DNA of 37,792 nt from Deltaproteobacteria bacterium (GTDB lineage: Bacteria > Bdellovibrionota > Bacteriovoracia > Bacteriovoracales > Bacteriovoracaceae): the NCBI GenBank assembly GCA_004356615.1, contig SMWT01000121.1:1-37792 (forward strand). Direction: 5' to 3'. Position 1 is the stretch's first letter, and each line of letters begins with the position of its first letter. The notes under the pieces are model-generated. The model saw only the letters and a program-made list of their open reading frames with translations. It had not been told where the DNA came from and did not search any database. Below are positions 1-7,714 of this stretch, piece by piece. Position numbers and translations under genes: made by a program.

Positions 1-149
1 CTTTCCATAGCGCCGCCTTTTTCTTTGACGGCGGTGATGAGTTGATCAAAATTTTCTACGGAACTTTCCTTTTTGGTGCTGACTTTCTTAGTAGTTGAAC
101 AACCTATTAAAAAAGTGATGAGAAAAAAAAGATAGATAGTAAATTTCAT
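1..149 (-). CDS. Lipoprotein of unknown function (truncated at left edge)
   Basis: About 49 codons of a gene leaving the window. The ATG at 149-147 is preceded by a strong ribosome site, AGGAAGG, seven bases upstream. The start encodes MKFTIYLFFLITFLIGCSTT: a basic start, a hydrophobic stretch and a lipobox-like LIGC, so the protein is probably a type II signal-peptide lipoprotein anchored by Cys17. The visible mature part is short, Lys/Ser-rich and then begins a helix-like FDQLITAVKEKG segment. I do not recognise the family. It is divergent from the gene at 600. Confidence 0.75.
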   Translation of the reverse strand, partial: MKFTIYLFFLITFLIGCSTTKKVSTKKESSVENFDQLITAVKEKGGAME

Positions 150-182
150 CAAATGGCCTTCCTGAGCGTAATTCGGATTCTC

Positions 183-208
183 TTCCTAATCGTAAAAACT
201 GTTAGGAA
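183..208. repeat. 7-bp inverted repeat with 12-base spacer
   Basis: TTCCTAA at 183-189 is the exact complement of TTAGGAA at 202-208. It lies upstream of the lipoprotein gene on the minus strand. It may be an operator, or a weak hairpin; on the plus strand it is followed by AAAAATTA rather than a T run, so a plus-strand terminator is not supported. Confidence 0.4.
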
Positions 209-312
209 AAATTAGTTATTTCAAAGACCTAAGGGATGTTGCGTTACTTGGAAGTATTTTCCTCATTTAAATGGTTGATTTTATTAATAATGGTGGTTTT
301 GAAAGCTTATCT

Positions 313-347
313 CCCAGCAGACCAATTCTTAAGTCAGGTACGCTGGG
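313..347 (+). other. Possible structured RNA element (stem-loop)
   Basis: CCCAGC (313-318) pairs with GCTGGG (342-347). After a 2x2 internal loop, ACC (321-323) pairs with GGT (337-339), leaving a 13-base loop. The GC-rich stem stands out in AT-rich surroundings. No T run follows, so a terminator is unlikely. The role is unknown. Confidence 0.3.
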
Positions 348-379
348 AACGTTTATTTGACCCTTGAGTTAAATGGTTG

Positions 380-409
380 TTGACATGAACCCTGAAAAGT
401 TGCTATTTC
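380..409 (+). promoter_or_regulatory. Candidate promoter upstream of the 600-6020 block
   Basis: A perfect -35 TTGACA at 380-385 is followed after 18 bases by TATTTC at 404-409, which carries an extended -10 TG at 401-402. The -10 is weak. If used, the leader before the gene at 600 would be about 185 bases. A second, weaker possibility is TATAAA at 550-555. Confidence 0.3.
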
Positions 410-599
410 AATTATCAACGAATTTTAAGAGCGAAGCATTAAGGCTGTTAACAATATGCAAGTGCCTGAAATCATATGAGAGACCTTTCGAGTTGATGCA
501 AGGAAAGAAAGTTTTACACAAATCGTTAAAAAACAGTAATTTAGTGATATATAAAATTTAAACATACTAAGTAATTGAATAAAAATAGGGGAATTAATA

Positions 600-992
600 A
601 TGAATGACGTTAGAATCATCAAAAGGTACCAAAACCGTAAGCTCTATGACACTCACCAAAGCTGTTATGTAACTTTGGAAGAGATCGCCCAAATCATCAG
701 AGAAGGGAATGAGATCAAAGTTATTGATAACAAGACAAAAAATGACATCACTTACATGACTCAGATTCAACTTCTTTTTGATCAAGAAAGAAAATCTACT
801 AGAGAAGGTAATGTTAACCTTCTAAAAAGAGTCATCAGATGCACTGAGGGTACCTTTACCGGATACATCAAAGGTCTAGAAGGAACTGAGGAAGCTCCAA
901 AAGCTCCAGTTGAAGAATCTTTCCAAGCTTTTATGGGAAATAACTCAGAAATGAGTACTTCTTCAGTTGAAACACCAAATACATTAAACTAG
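600..992 (+). CDS. Stand-alone PHA-accumulation-regulator DNA-binding domain protein
   Basis: A 130-residue protein whose first ~65 residues match the PHB/PHA accumulation regulator N-terminal domain. The signature IIKRYQNRKLYDT (6-18) is followed by YVTLEEIAQIIREG and VIDNKTKNDIT. In classical PhaR this domain binds promoters of phasin and polyhydroxybutyrate genes. Here the usual C-terminal repeat is replaced by a short Thr/Ser/Glu-rich tail, and no PHA synthase or phasin gene is in view. The ribosome site is AGGGG, ten bases before the ATG. It is probably a small cytoplasmic regulator; its targets are unknown. It is the first gene of a same-strand run ending at 6020. Confidence 0.85.
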   Translation: MNDVRIIKRYQNRKLYDTHQSCYVTLEEIAQIIREGNEIKVIDNKTKNDITYMTQIQLLFDQERKSTREGNVNLLKRVIRCTEGTFTGYIKGLEGTEEAPKAPVEESFQAFMGNNSEMSTSSVETPNTLN

Positions 993-1027
993 TATATAAA
1001 TACTAATTTAACGTCTTTAGGTGGGTA

Positions 1028-1669
1028 ATGCTGAACTCCCTAACAAAATTTAAAAAATATTCACTGGCCTTCTTTTTGATGGCCAGTTTTATTTGTGCGC
1101 CTTCCTTTTCCCAAACCAAAATGGAACAGATGACCACCAGTGACAAATCGCAGGATCTTCCCCCTCCACCAAAAAAGTTTGATGACGATATTCATATCCA
1201 TTCTCTAGGACTTGGTATTGGTCAGGCCTATTTGACTGGAGATTTTGATGATCATGGGGCAAGTGACCTCTCTTGGGACGTGCTTTACAATTACTCTGCC
1301 AGCCACTCTTTTGATCTGCTGATGAACCTTCATACCAATTCTTACAGTCAAGGTAGCCAAGAGGTATCCCTTTTTGCTCTGGCCGCCTCGATAAAAGGAA
1401 AGTTTTTTCACTTTGATAATTTCATTCCCTTTGTTTTAGGAGGAATGGGATTGTACGCGCCCAAAATTAGAAGTGGGTCTTATGAATCCGAAAGAAAAAT
1501 TGCCTTTGGACTAAATGCGGGGGCCGGACTTGATCTTAAGCTGAATCGACACTTTAGAATCGGTGGCCTATTTCAATTTCATAATCCTTTTGATGTGCAA
1601 CCAGAAAATGGGCCAGAAATTAGCGGGGCCTACTACAAACTACTGTTCACAACCTTTTACTCTTTCTAA
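1028..1669 (+). CDS. Outer-membrane beta-barrel protein, small
   Basis: 213 residues. It has an N-terminal signal peptide (hydrophobic 12-26, likely cleavage after Ser28), a polar linker with PPPPKK (45-50), then about 160 residues of alternating-pattern strands rich in Gly and aromatic residues (SLGLGIGQAYLTGDF, IPFVLGGMGLYAP, FGLNAGAGLDLKL). It ends in Phe (TTFYSF), the usual outer-membrane beta-signal. The look is that of OmpW/OprF-type 8-strand barrels, but no specific family is certain. AGGTGGG sits only two bases before the ATG. It lies 35 bases after the regulator gene and two bases before the first ArsA-like gene, suggesting co-transcription. Confidence 0.75.
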   Translation: MLNSLTKFKKYSLAFFLMASFICAPSFSQTKMEQMTTSDKSQDLPPPPKKFDDDIHIHSLGLGIGQAYLTGDFDDHGASDLSWDVLYNYSASHSFDLLMNLHTNSYSQGSQEVSLFALAASIKGKFFHFDNFIPFVLGGMGLYAPKIRSGSYESERKIAFGLNAGAGLDLKLNRHFRIGGLFQFHNPFDVQPENGPEISGAYYKLLFTTFYSF

Positions 1670-1671
1670 TC

Positions 1672-2469
1672 GTGAATAAAAGAATTTTTATCATTACAGG
1701 CAAAGGTGGTGTCGGGAAAACTATTTTTTCCCTGGCATTAACTAAATATCTTAGATCCAAGGGACAAAAGGTCCTCTATAACCATTTTGACCAAGACCCT
1801 CCAAGTAGTCTTTGCGACTCTTTAGATATTCCAGTTCTAAAGCTTGAAGAAGAAGAAAGTTTAAAGGTCTACCTTGGCAAAAAACTACATTCTAAAAATT
1901 TAGGTTCCTGGGTGATTAAGGTGCCTTTTTTTCACTCCCTTTTTAATATTATTCCGGGACTTAACAACCTGGTAATTTTAGGACACCTAATTGATAAACT
2001 AAGGGATGATCCAGAGCTAATCATAGTGCTAGATTCTCCCTCTTCAGGTCATGTATTAACCCTTTTTGAAACGACTAGGAATTTTAAAAAGATTTTCAAG
2101 ACCGGCCCTTTGGTGGAAGATATCTATAAAATAAATAAAATGACCAAAGATCCAGAGATTTTAAAGACCATTATTTTATTTTTGCCCACTTTGATGGCCT
2201 TAAATGAAGGGCTCGAACTGGAGAAGAAAATAATCTCCCTAGATTATCCTCCACCCCAGCTAGTCATGAACAACTCTTTTTATTACCGCTTAGGGGAACA
2301 TAAAGGTTTACCCGAGTTTCTACAACACAAAATCAAGCTAGAAGAGCAGGTGATTAATTGGTATAAAAAGAATCTGGGCAATCTAGAAAATTCCATTCCT
2401 CATGTTTTTGAAGAAAAGGCCAAAGACATTGTGGAAAAAATAACTCCATATATGGAGGCCCTTTTATGA
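1672..2469 (+). CDS. ArsA/Get3-like P-loop ATPase, first of a pair
   Basis: 265 residues beginning at a GTG; the deviant Walker A GKGGVGKT (10-17) sits right at the start, so no later start is possible. A switch-I-like DQDPPSS (40-46) and switch-II-like DSPSSGH (121-127) fit the SIMIBI ArsA/Get3 class. It is shorter than Get3 (~320) and lacks the CxxC dimer motif. The segment FNIIPGLNNLVILGHLID matches the helical PG motif of the family. It overlaps the next ATPase by four bases (ATGA), implying translational coupling and probably a heterodimer. The substrate is unknown: tail-anchored or outer-membrane cargo is possible but not shown. No arsenic genes are nearby. Confidence 0.8.
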   Translation: MNKRIFIITGKGGVGKTIFSLALTKYLRSKGQKVLYNHFDQDPPSSLCDSLDIPVLKLEEEESLKVYLGKKLHSKNLGSWVIKVPFFHSLFNIIPGLNNLVILGHLIDKLRDDPELIIVLDSPSSGHVLTLFETTRNFKKIFKTGPLVEDIYKINKMTKDPEILKTIILFLPTLMALNEGLELEKKIISLDYPPPQLVMNNSFYYRLGEHKGLPEFLQHKIKLEEQVINWYKKNLGNLENSIPHVFEEKAKDIVEKITPYMEALL

Positions 2470-3476
2470 TCCCAGGTAAAAAGCTTGAAATCTTTTGTGG
2501 AACAGGTGGAGTGGGAAAAACCACTTTGGCCACTTCCCGAGCGGTTAAACTAGCAAGCATGGGGCGAAAAGTTCTTTTAATCACCATCGATCCGGCCAAA
2601 CGACTAAAAGAAATTTTAAAGTTATCAGAAGCGCGGGCGGGAACTGTTGAGACCGTCAGATCCTCGACTCATTTGAATATGGAGGAGGATTTTTCCTTTG
2701 ATGCTCTCCTTATGTCTCCGCGCGAGACCTTTAAGCGAATGGGCGGGGAAAAGGTCTTGGAAAATCCTATCTTAAAAGTCCTCACAAGACCTAATGGTGG
2801 CATGAATGAAATCCTGGCCTTGGTGGAAGTGGACTATCAATTATCTCAAAATAAATATGAAACCATCATTTTAGATACACCTCCAGGCCAACATTTTATT
2901 GATTTTTTGGAGTCCTCCAAAAAGATAAAGCTCTTTTTTAAAAAGATTTACCTAGATATATTTAAGCATCTAAAATCTGGCGGGAAAAAGTCAACGTTTT
3001 TCACCTCCTTGGTATCCACCGGAATTAATAAATTACTGGATCTCCTAGACAGTGTTACCGGCGCCCACTTTGTAACTGAATTTATTGAAACCATAGGAAT
3101 CGTCTACAACAATAAGGACGATTTTATTAAGGCCCTAGAGGTCCAGGAAACCTTAAGAAACAAAGAACTCTCCAATTGGTTTTTGATCTCCTCAGTTGAT
3201 CATAAAAAAATTACCGAGGCGGCGGAAATGAAGGCCAAAGCAGCATCTTTCCTGCATGAAGATAACTACTTTGTTATAAACCGCAGCTGGTCCCCATACC
3301 TTGCCAAGTGGCATCCCCAAGAGGAAGAAATGGCAAAAATTAGGGCCACTCTGTGGAATAGAGAGAGGGAAATTATGGACTTTGCGGAAAAAAACTATAT
3401 AAATATCCTACAGTTTGGCGAAATATTCAGCCTACTTCCTGAGGATCAGGTTTGCCAGCTGGCAAAGAGTTGGTAG
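2466..3476 (+). CDS. ArsA/Get3-like P-loop ATPase, second of a pair
   Basis: 336 residues with deviant Walker A GTGGVGKTT (12-20), switch I TIDPAKRL (40-47) and switch II DTPPGQH (137-143), all intact, so it should bind and hydrolyse ATP. The length is close to the family norm. The ATG overlaps the stop of the preceding ATPase. Get3/ArsA proteins work as dimers across the P-loop; two adjacent unequal copies suggest a heterodimer or pseudo-duplicated machine, like the two halves of ArsA on separate chains. The gene ends eleven bases before the CBS start. Its cellular role is not deducible from the sequence. Confidence 0.85.
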   Translation: MIPGKKLEIFCGTGGVGKTTLATSRAVKLASMGRKVLLITIDPAKRLKEILKLSEARAGTVETVRSSTHLNMEEDFSFDALLMSPRETFKRMGGEKVLENPILKVLTRPNGGMNEILALVEVDYQLSQNKYETIILDTPPGQHFIDFLESSKKIKLFFKKIYLDIFKHLKSGGKKSTFFTSLVSTGINKLLDLLDSVTGAHFVTEFIETIGIVYNNKDDFIKALEVQETLRNKELSNWFLISSVDHKKITEAAEMKAKAASFLHEDNYFVINRSWSPYLAKWHPQEEEMAKIRATLWNREREIMDFAEKNYINILQFGEIFSLLPEDQVCQLAKSW

Positions 3477-3487
3477 AGGAGAAAGTA

Positions 3488-4873
3488 ATGCTACAAGGCG
3501 CAAAAGCTAATATTCTAGAGGTTATCGGAAATACCCCCATCGTTAAATTAAATCACGTGGCATCAGGCGTGGAATCTGAGATTTATGTCAAGTTAGAATA
3601 TATGAATCCTGGTGGTTCTATTAAAGAGCGAATTTGTGCTTATATTCTAGATAAGGCGGTTAAAGACGGACTTTTAAAACCAGGGGGAACTATCATTGAA
3701 GGGACCTCGGGAAACACCGGAATAGGACTTGCCATGTATGCTGCCGTTCATGGATATAAATGTGTTTTCGTTCTGGCGGATAAACAATCAAGAGAAAAAA
3801 TAAACAATCTTAGGGCCTTTGGCGCCCGAGTGGTTATTTGTCCCACCAATGTGGAACCGAAAGATCCAAGAAGTTATTATAGCGTGTCCGAGAGACTTTC
3901 CCAGACTATTCCCAATTCTTATTACGTAAATCAATACGAAAACCTTTGGAATACAGAAGCTCATTACAGCAGCACGGGGCCGGAAATTCTTGAACAAACC
4001 GGAGGAGAATTTGATGCCTTCGTGGCCACTGTTGGAACCGGGGGAACAATTACTGGAGTTGCTAAATATTTAAAAGAGAAAAAACCCACAATCACCACCG
4101 TTGGGGTTGATTGTGAGGGTTCAATTCTCGCCCACTACGCTGCAACGGGTGAGATGATACAGGCCCATACCTATGTACTTGAGGGCATTGGTGAAGACTT
4201 CATTCCCGGAAACTATGATTTTGATGTTATCGATAAATGGGAAGTCGTCGGAGACAAGGAATCCTTTATTATGACCCGAAAGCTTCTTAGTAAAGAGGGA
4301 ATATATACCGGGGGCTCCGGTGGTGGAGCGGTTGTCGGCGCTATCAAATATGCAAAGACTTTAAAAGAACCCCAAAAAATTCTAGTTATTCTTCCTGATT
4401 CAGGAAACAGATATACCTCTAAGATATTTAACGACGATTGGATGAGTGATAATGGCTACACCACTCCATCTTTTAACGTAACCTTAGAAGAGCTGATCTC
4501 TGCTATTGGCAAAGATAGAGAGGAGCTAATTACCATTAAGGATAACACCACGGTGGGAGAGGCCATTGAGCTAATGAATGAAAAAGCGCTATCTCAACTT
4601 CCCGTTACGAGTAATGGAACAATTAATGGTGTGGTCACTGAAAGAGTTTTACTTAAGCCGATATTAGATGGTGAGCTGGCGCCAAGCGATCCCGTAACCC
4701 TGGCCTATGATGATAAATTTAAAATTGTAGATTGTGGCGAGCTCCTTTCCAATGTTTCTGATACGCTAATAAACAATAGAGACATTTTACTGGTTACCAG
4801 AAAAGACCAGGCGCTAACCATTCTAACTAATATCGACGTCCTAAGATTTGTTTCAGAAAAGCAAAATTATTAA
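3488..4873 (+). CDS. cbs: Cystathionine beta-synthase with C-terminal CBS pair
   Basis: 461 residues. Condenses serine and homocysteine to cystathionine (EC 4.2.1.22) using pyridoxal phosphate. The PLP lysine is K46 in GGSIKER, and the phosphate/substrate loop is GTSGNTG (72-78). A Gly-rich TVGTGGTITG lies further on. A tandem CBS domain pair (about 335-460; TTVGEAIELMNEKALSQLPV) follows. There is no heme-binding N-terminus. I chose the ATG at 3488 because GAGGAG lies just upstream; an in-frame TTG at 3452 would overlap the ATPase gene. It sits ten bases before cystathionine gamma-lyase, forming a reverse transsulfuration pair. The CBS domains may sense an adenosyl ligand, by analogy only. 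Confidence 0.93.
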   Translation: MLQGAKANILEVIGNTPIVKLNHVASGVESEIYVKLEYMNPGGSIKERICAYILDKAVKDGLLKPGGTIIEGTSGNTGIGLAMYAAVHGYKCVFVLADKQSREKINNLRAFGARVVICPTNVEPKDPRSYYSVSERLSQTIPNSYYVNQYENLWNTEAHYSSTGPEILEQTGGEFDAFVATVGTGGTITGVAKYLKEKKPTITTVGVDCEGSILAHYAATGEMIQAHTYVLEGIGEDFIPGNYDFDVIDKWEVVGDKESFIMTRKLLSKEGIYTGGSGGGAVVGAIKYAKTLKEPQKILVILPDSGNRYTSKIFNDDWMSDNGYTTPSFNVTLEELISAIGKDREELITIKDNTTVGEAIELMNEKALSQLPVTSNGTINGVVTERVLLKPILDGELAPSDPVTLAYDDKFKIVDCGELLSNVSDTLINNRDILLVTRKDQALTILTNIDVLRFVSEKQNY

Positions 4874-4883
4874 AGGCATATTA

Positions 4884-6020
4884 ATGAAAATAGGTACCAA
4901 AGTTATTCATGTAGGAAATAAACCGGATAAGGAAACCGGTGCCGTTATCCCTCCTATTTTTCAAACTTCAACCTTTGCTCAGAAGTCTCCCGGAGTGCAC
5001 AAAGGTTATGAATATACCAGGAGTCACAATCCCACGAGAACCAGACTAGAAGAGTGTTTGGCCTCCCTAGAAAATGGGAAATACGCCCTGGTTACCTCCT
5101 CAGGAATGGCCGCGGAAATGCTTATCATGCATGCAATAAAACCCGGTTCAACAGTTCTTTGCGGGGATGATGTCTACGGGGGAACCTATAGATTATTTAC
5201 GACCGTTTTCCACCAGCTTCACAATTTTATTTTTATTGATACTACCGATACTAAAAAGGTCGCTGCCGCCATTAAAGAGCACAATCCGGATATGCTATGG
5301 CTTGAAACGCCAACCAATCCCACCTTAAAGATTTCTGACTTGAAAAAATTGTCTGCCATGGCCAAAAAGGCGAAAGCTAAAGTTGTTGTGGATAACACCT
5401 TTATGAGCCCTTATTTTCAAAGACCACTGGAGCTTGGAGCAGATATTGTTCTGCATTCCCTGACCAAATATTTAAACGGCCACTCTGATGTGATTGGTGG
5501 TTGTTTAATTTTAAGAGACAAAAAACTCTACGATAAATTATGGGTGCTACAAAATTCCATCGGGCCCAGTCAATCCCCTTTTGATTCATGGTTAGTTCTA
5601 AGGGGTTTAAAAACCCTAGGTGTCAGGATGGAAAGACACCAGGAAAATGCTTTTAAAATTGCAAAGTATTTAGAAAAACACCCTAAAGTTGAAACTGTCA
5701 TCTATCCCGGACTGAAATCCCATCCCCAGTATAAAATCGCCAAAGCTCAAATGTCAGGGTTTGGCGGGATGATTAGCTTCTATATTAAAGGAGGGCCAAA
5801 AGAATCTCGTGCCTTCTTAAAAAAGGTCAAACTATTTATTCTGGCGGAAAGTTTAGGGGGAGTTGAAAGCTTAATTGAGCATCCAGCAATTATGACTCAC
5901 GCTTCAATCCCTAAAAAAGTTAGAGACGATCTCGGTATCACTGACAACCTAATCAGACTTAGTGTGGGAATTGAAGATGCCTCTGATTTATTAGAGGATC
6001 TAAAAAAGGCCCTGGGCTAA
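4884..6020 (+). CDS. Cystathionine gamma-lyase (Cys/Met metabolism PLP enzyme)
   Basis: 378 residues of the Cys/Met-metabolism PLP family. It shows YEYTRSHNPTR (43-53), the PLP-contacting Asp170 in VVVDNTF, and the Schiff-base lysine K195 in HSLTKYLNGHSD. Family members also include cystathionine gamma-synthase (MetB) and MetC. Adjacency to CBS makes the gamma-lyase direction, cystathionine to cysteine, 2-oxobutyrate and ammonia (EC 4.4.1.1), the likely role. The start at 4884 has AAAGG eight bases upstream. Its TAA overlaps the TAG of the convergent gene in the sequence CTAA at 6017-6020. Confidence 0.9.
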   Translation: MKIGTKVIHVGNKPDKETGAVIPPIFQTSTFAQKSPGVHKGYEYTRSHNPTRTRLEECLASLENGKYALVTSSGMAAEMLIMHAIKPGSTVLCGDDVYGGTYRLFTTVFHQLHNFIFIDTTDTKKVAAAIKEHNPDMLWLETPTNPTLKISDLKKLSAMAKKAKAKVVVDNTFMSPYFQRPLELGADIVLHSLTKYLNGHSDVIGGCLILRDKKLYDKLWVLQNSIGPSQSPFDSWLVLRGLKTLGVRMERHQENAFKIAKYLEKHPKVETVIYPGLKSHPQYKIAKAQMSGFGGMISFYIKGGPKESRAFLKKVKLFILAESLGGVESLIEHPAIMTHASIPKKVRDDLGITDNLIRLSVGIEDASDLLEDLKKALG

Positions 6021-6613
6021 AAGGATTCTGAAGGTGTGGCCTGCTCAGTTTCTATAACAGGTTCCTCTATCTTTTCTACCACTTCTTCAACTCTTCCTGG
6101 AAAAATCTCTTTTGAGTCTGGACTGTAGATTGTTCCTTCTCTTAGATATCCCTGAAGTAGCATGTAAAGACAATAAACCTTCCCATGATCGGAGGACAAA
6201 TCCTCTTTAAGTCCTTTGGCAAAAATTAATCCCTCATCGAGAATTAATTTTTCAAGTTCTTTTAATTGTTGGCAATAAATATTACCCACCACATCTGATG
6301 TATAGGGAGGGCAGCTTCCTTTTCTTTTATAGATATCAACTGCACCTGTTCCATATTTTATATGTACCGGAAGGCGGCAAATATCTATGGACCATTTTTT
6401 CTTTAAAAACTCCCATTTCTTACTTTCAATTTCTAAAACACAATAGTTTTTAGAAATTGAAAGCGTATTTTCAAGAAGTCCTAAAGGTTTTGCCTTATGG
6501 GAGACTGTCGTTTCAAATCCGTTACCCAAACAAGCGGTATCGCTAAATCCAAAAGCAATTCCTGGAATAAGAACAAAAATTAAAAATTTAAATTTGAAAA
6601 ATAACATTTTCAT
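6017..6613 (-). CDS. Exported Cys-containing protein of unknown function
   Basis: 198 residues with a signal peptide (hydrophobic 8-21, likely cleavage near Gly22). The mature part has six cysteines (28, 58, 79, 101, 114, 148), consistent with disulfides in the periplasm or outside. The C-terminus is acidic (VEEVVEKIEEPVIETEQ). GAGG lies four bases before the ATG; a second ATG two codons on is equally usable. It overlaps the end of the upstream pseudophosphatase-like gene by 26 bases, so the two are probably co-translated. I do not recognise the family. Confidence 0.65.
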   Translation of the reverse strand: MKMLFFKFKFLIFVLIPGIAFGFSDTACLGNGFETTVSHKAKPLGLLENTLSISKNYCVLEIESKKWEFLKKKWSIDICRLPVHIKYGTGAVDIYKRKGSCPPYTSDVVGNIYCQQLKELEKLILDEGLIFAKGLKEDLSSDHGKVYCLYMLLQGYLREGTIYSPDSKEIFPGRVEEVVEKIEEPVIETEQATPSESF

Positions 6614-7628
6614 CTACCTCTACTAAAATTATGGCGGCATCGGCCGGTAAAAACTTTTTCTTAAGATTTCGCTTTAACTCAAAAAAGAGCTCATCCAAAG
6701 CTTCTCTTGGAGTCAGCAGTCTTAGCTCATTTAACTTATTGGTCAAATCCAATTTGGGGTTTAACTGCTTAAAACTTTCCATGGCCCCGGAGGAAAGAAT
6801 TAAAAACCTCTCACCTCTTTCCAATTTGATATTAAATGGTTTTAAATCATCAAAGGTTGATCTGACTATTTCCTTATCACCTTTAAAATAGAAAAAACAA
6901 TCAGAAATATTAAGGCCCGAAAAACTCAAGGTTTTTAAATCAATTTGTCCCAGGAAAATTTCTTGTCCATCTTCTGGGTTTAAACTTTTCACGAATTCTT
7001 CTAGTTTTGGAAGATCATATTTTGTTTGTTCCCAATGCTTAAAATGATCTAAGAAATTATTTGAGCCTTTATAGGTTTTGGTCCTATTCCAAATGATCAG
7101 TGACTCTAAAGAAACATTTATAAAATCAAAGAACTCCCCGCCCTGAGACATGCCTGAGGCGAATTTGACATAAATATTCACACCACTATTTTTAGAAGAT
7201 CTAAGAGGGACCAGTTTTTCAAAAGTTTTTTTTATAATATCTAGCTGTGAGGAGGTCCGCGCCCTTAGGTTTTTTACTTTTTCCTCTATCTTTTCCAAAT
7301 CCTGGGTCTTTTTTTTAATTCCTAAAAATTCCCTAATTAAAGGAATCTGGAGTTTGAGTTCCTTGTCTAGATCTAGTAGTCCAAAAATAAGTCTATTTTC
7401 TTCTATGGACCGCTCCAATTCTTGAGTATCGGTTTCAAGGGGGGAATAGGCCAAAAGAACAGGCCCCCCCCCATCTGGAATTATACCCGGATATAAAACG
7501 ATCAAACTCGCATCCGTCGTAAGAGTATAGGAAATAATTTCCAGTGCAGAAAAATCTGGAATTTCTTTAAGAGGACTTAAGAACTCTCTTACTCTATTGC
7601 CCTGTTCAAGGATTGCAAGTACCACCAT
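6588..7628 (-). CDS. Degenerate SpoIIE/PP2C-like protein (likely pseudophosphatase)
   Basis: 346 residues from the ATG at 7628. The C-terminal ~190 residues have the SpoIIE (PPM) skeleton in order: QGGEFFDF (162-169) where active enzymes have GGDFYD, GERFLILSSGAMES (272-285) where they have GDxLLLYTDGVTE, and LPADAAIILVEV (327-338) where they have DDxTLLVV. The metal-binding aspartates of all three motifs are replaced, and the GDVxGHG motif is not visible. A coiled region (about 105-135) precedes it. The N-terminal ~100 residues could be a sensor. The same frame continues upstream with protein-like sequence to a TTG at 7733, which would overlap the divergent HD-GYP gene, so the start is uncertain. 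Confidence 0.6.
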   Translation of the reverse strand: MVVLAILEQGNRVREFLSPLKEIPDFSALEIISYTLTTDASLIVLYPGIIPDGGGPVLLAYSPLETDTQELERSIEENRLIFGLLDLDKELKLQIPLIREFLGIKKKTQDLEKIEEKVKNLRARTSSQLDIIKKTFEKLVPLRSSKNSGVNIYVKFASGMSQGGEFFDFINVSLESLIIWNRTKTYKGSNNFLDHFKHWEQTKYDLPKLEEFVKSLNPEDGQEIFLGQIDLKTLSFSGLNISDCFFYFKGDKEIVRSTFDDLKPFNIKLERGERFLILSSGAMESFKQLNPKLDLTNKLNELRLLTPREALDELFFELKRNLKKKFLPADAAIILVEVDENVIFQI

Positions 7629-7714
7629 GCTCTTAAGGATATCAAAGTCGATTCTGGTAAGGCCAACCCCAACCGTAGCCGATAGGTAAACATAAATTAA
7701 ACCCGAGTAAAAAT

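Larger units (their letters stand above)
151..599. other. Gene-free region of about 450 bases
   Basis: This is the only stretch over 300 bases without a convincing gene. The 62-codon frame at 373-561 (+) has no ribosome site and no recognisable protein character. The region holds an inverted repeat (183-208), a stem with internal loop (313-347) and a promoter-like TTGACA at 380. It could be a long 5' leader for the 600-6020 block or contain a small RNA. Nothing in it matches an RNA family I recognise. Confidence 0.5.

Noticed and set aside
373-561. 62-codon open frame in the 450-base gap
   Set aside because: No ribosome site, composition like non-coding DNA, and it overlaps the candidate promoter.
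1672-3476. Arsenite efflux operon
   Set aside because: No arsB, arsR or arsC nearby, and the ATPases lack the cysteines for arsenite binding.
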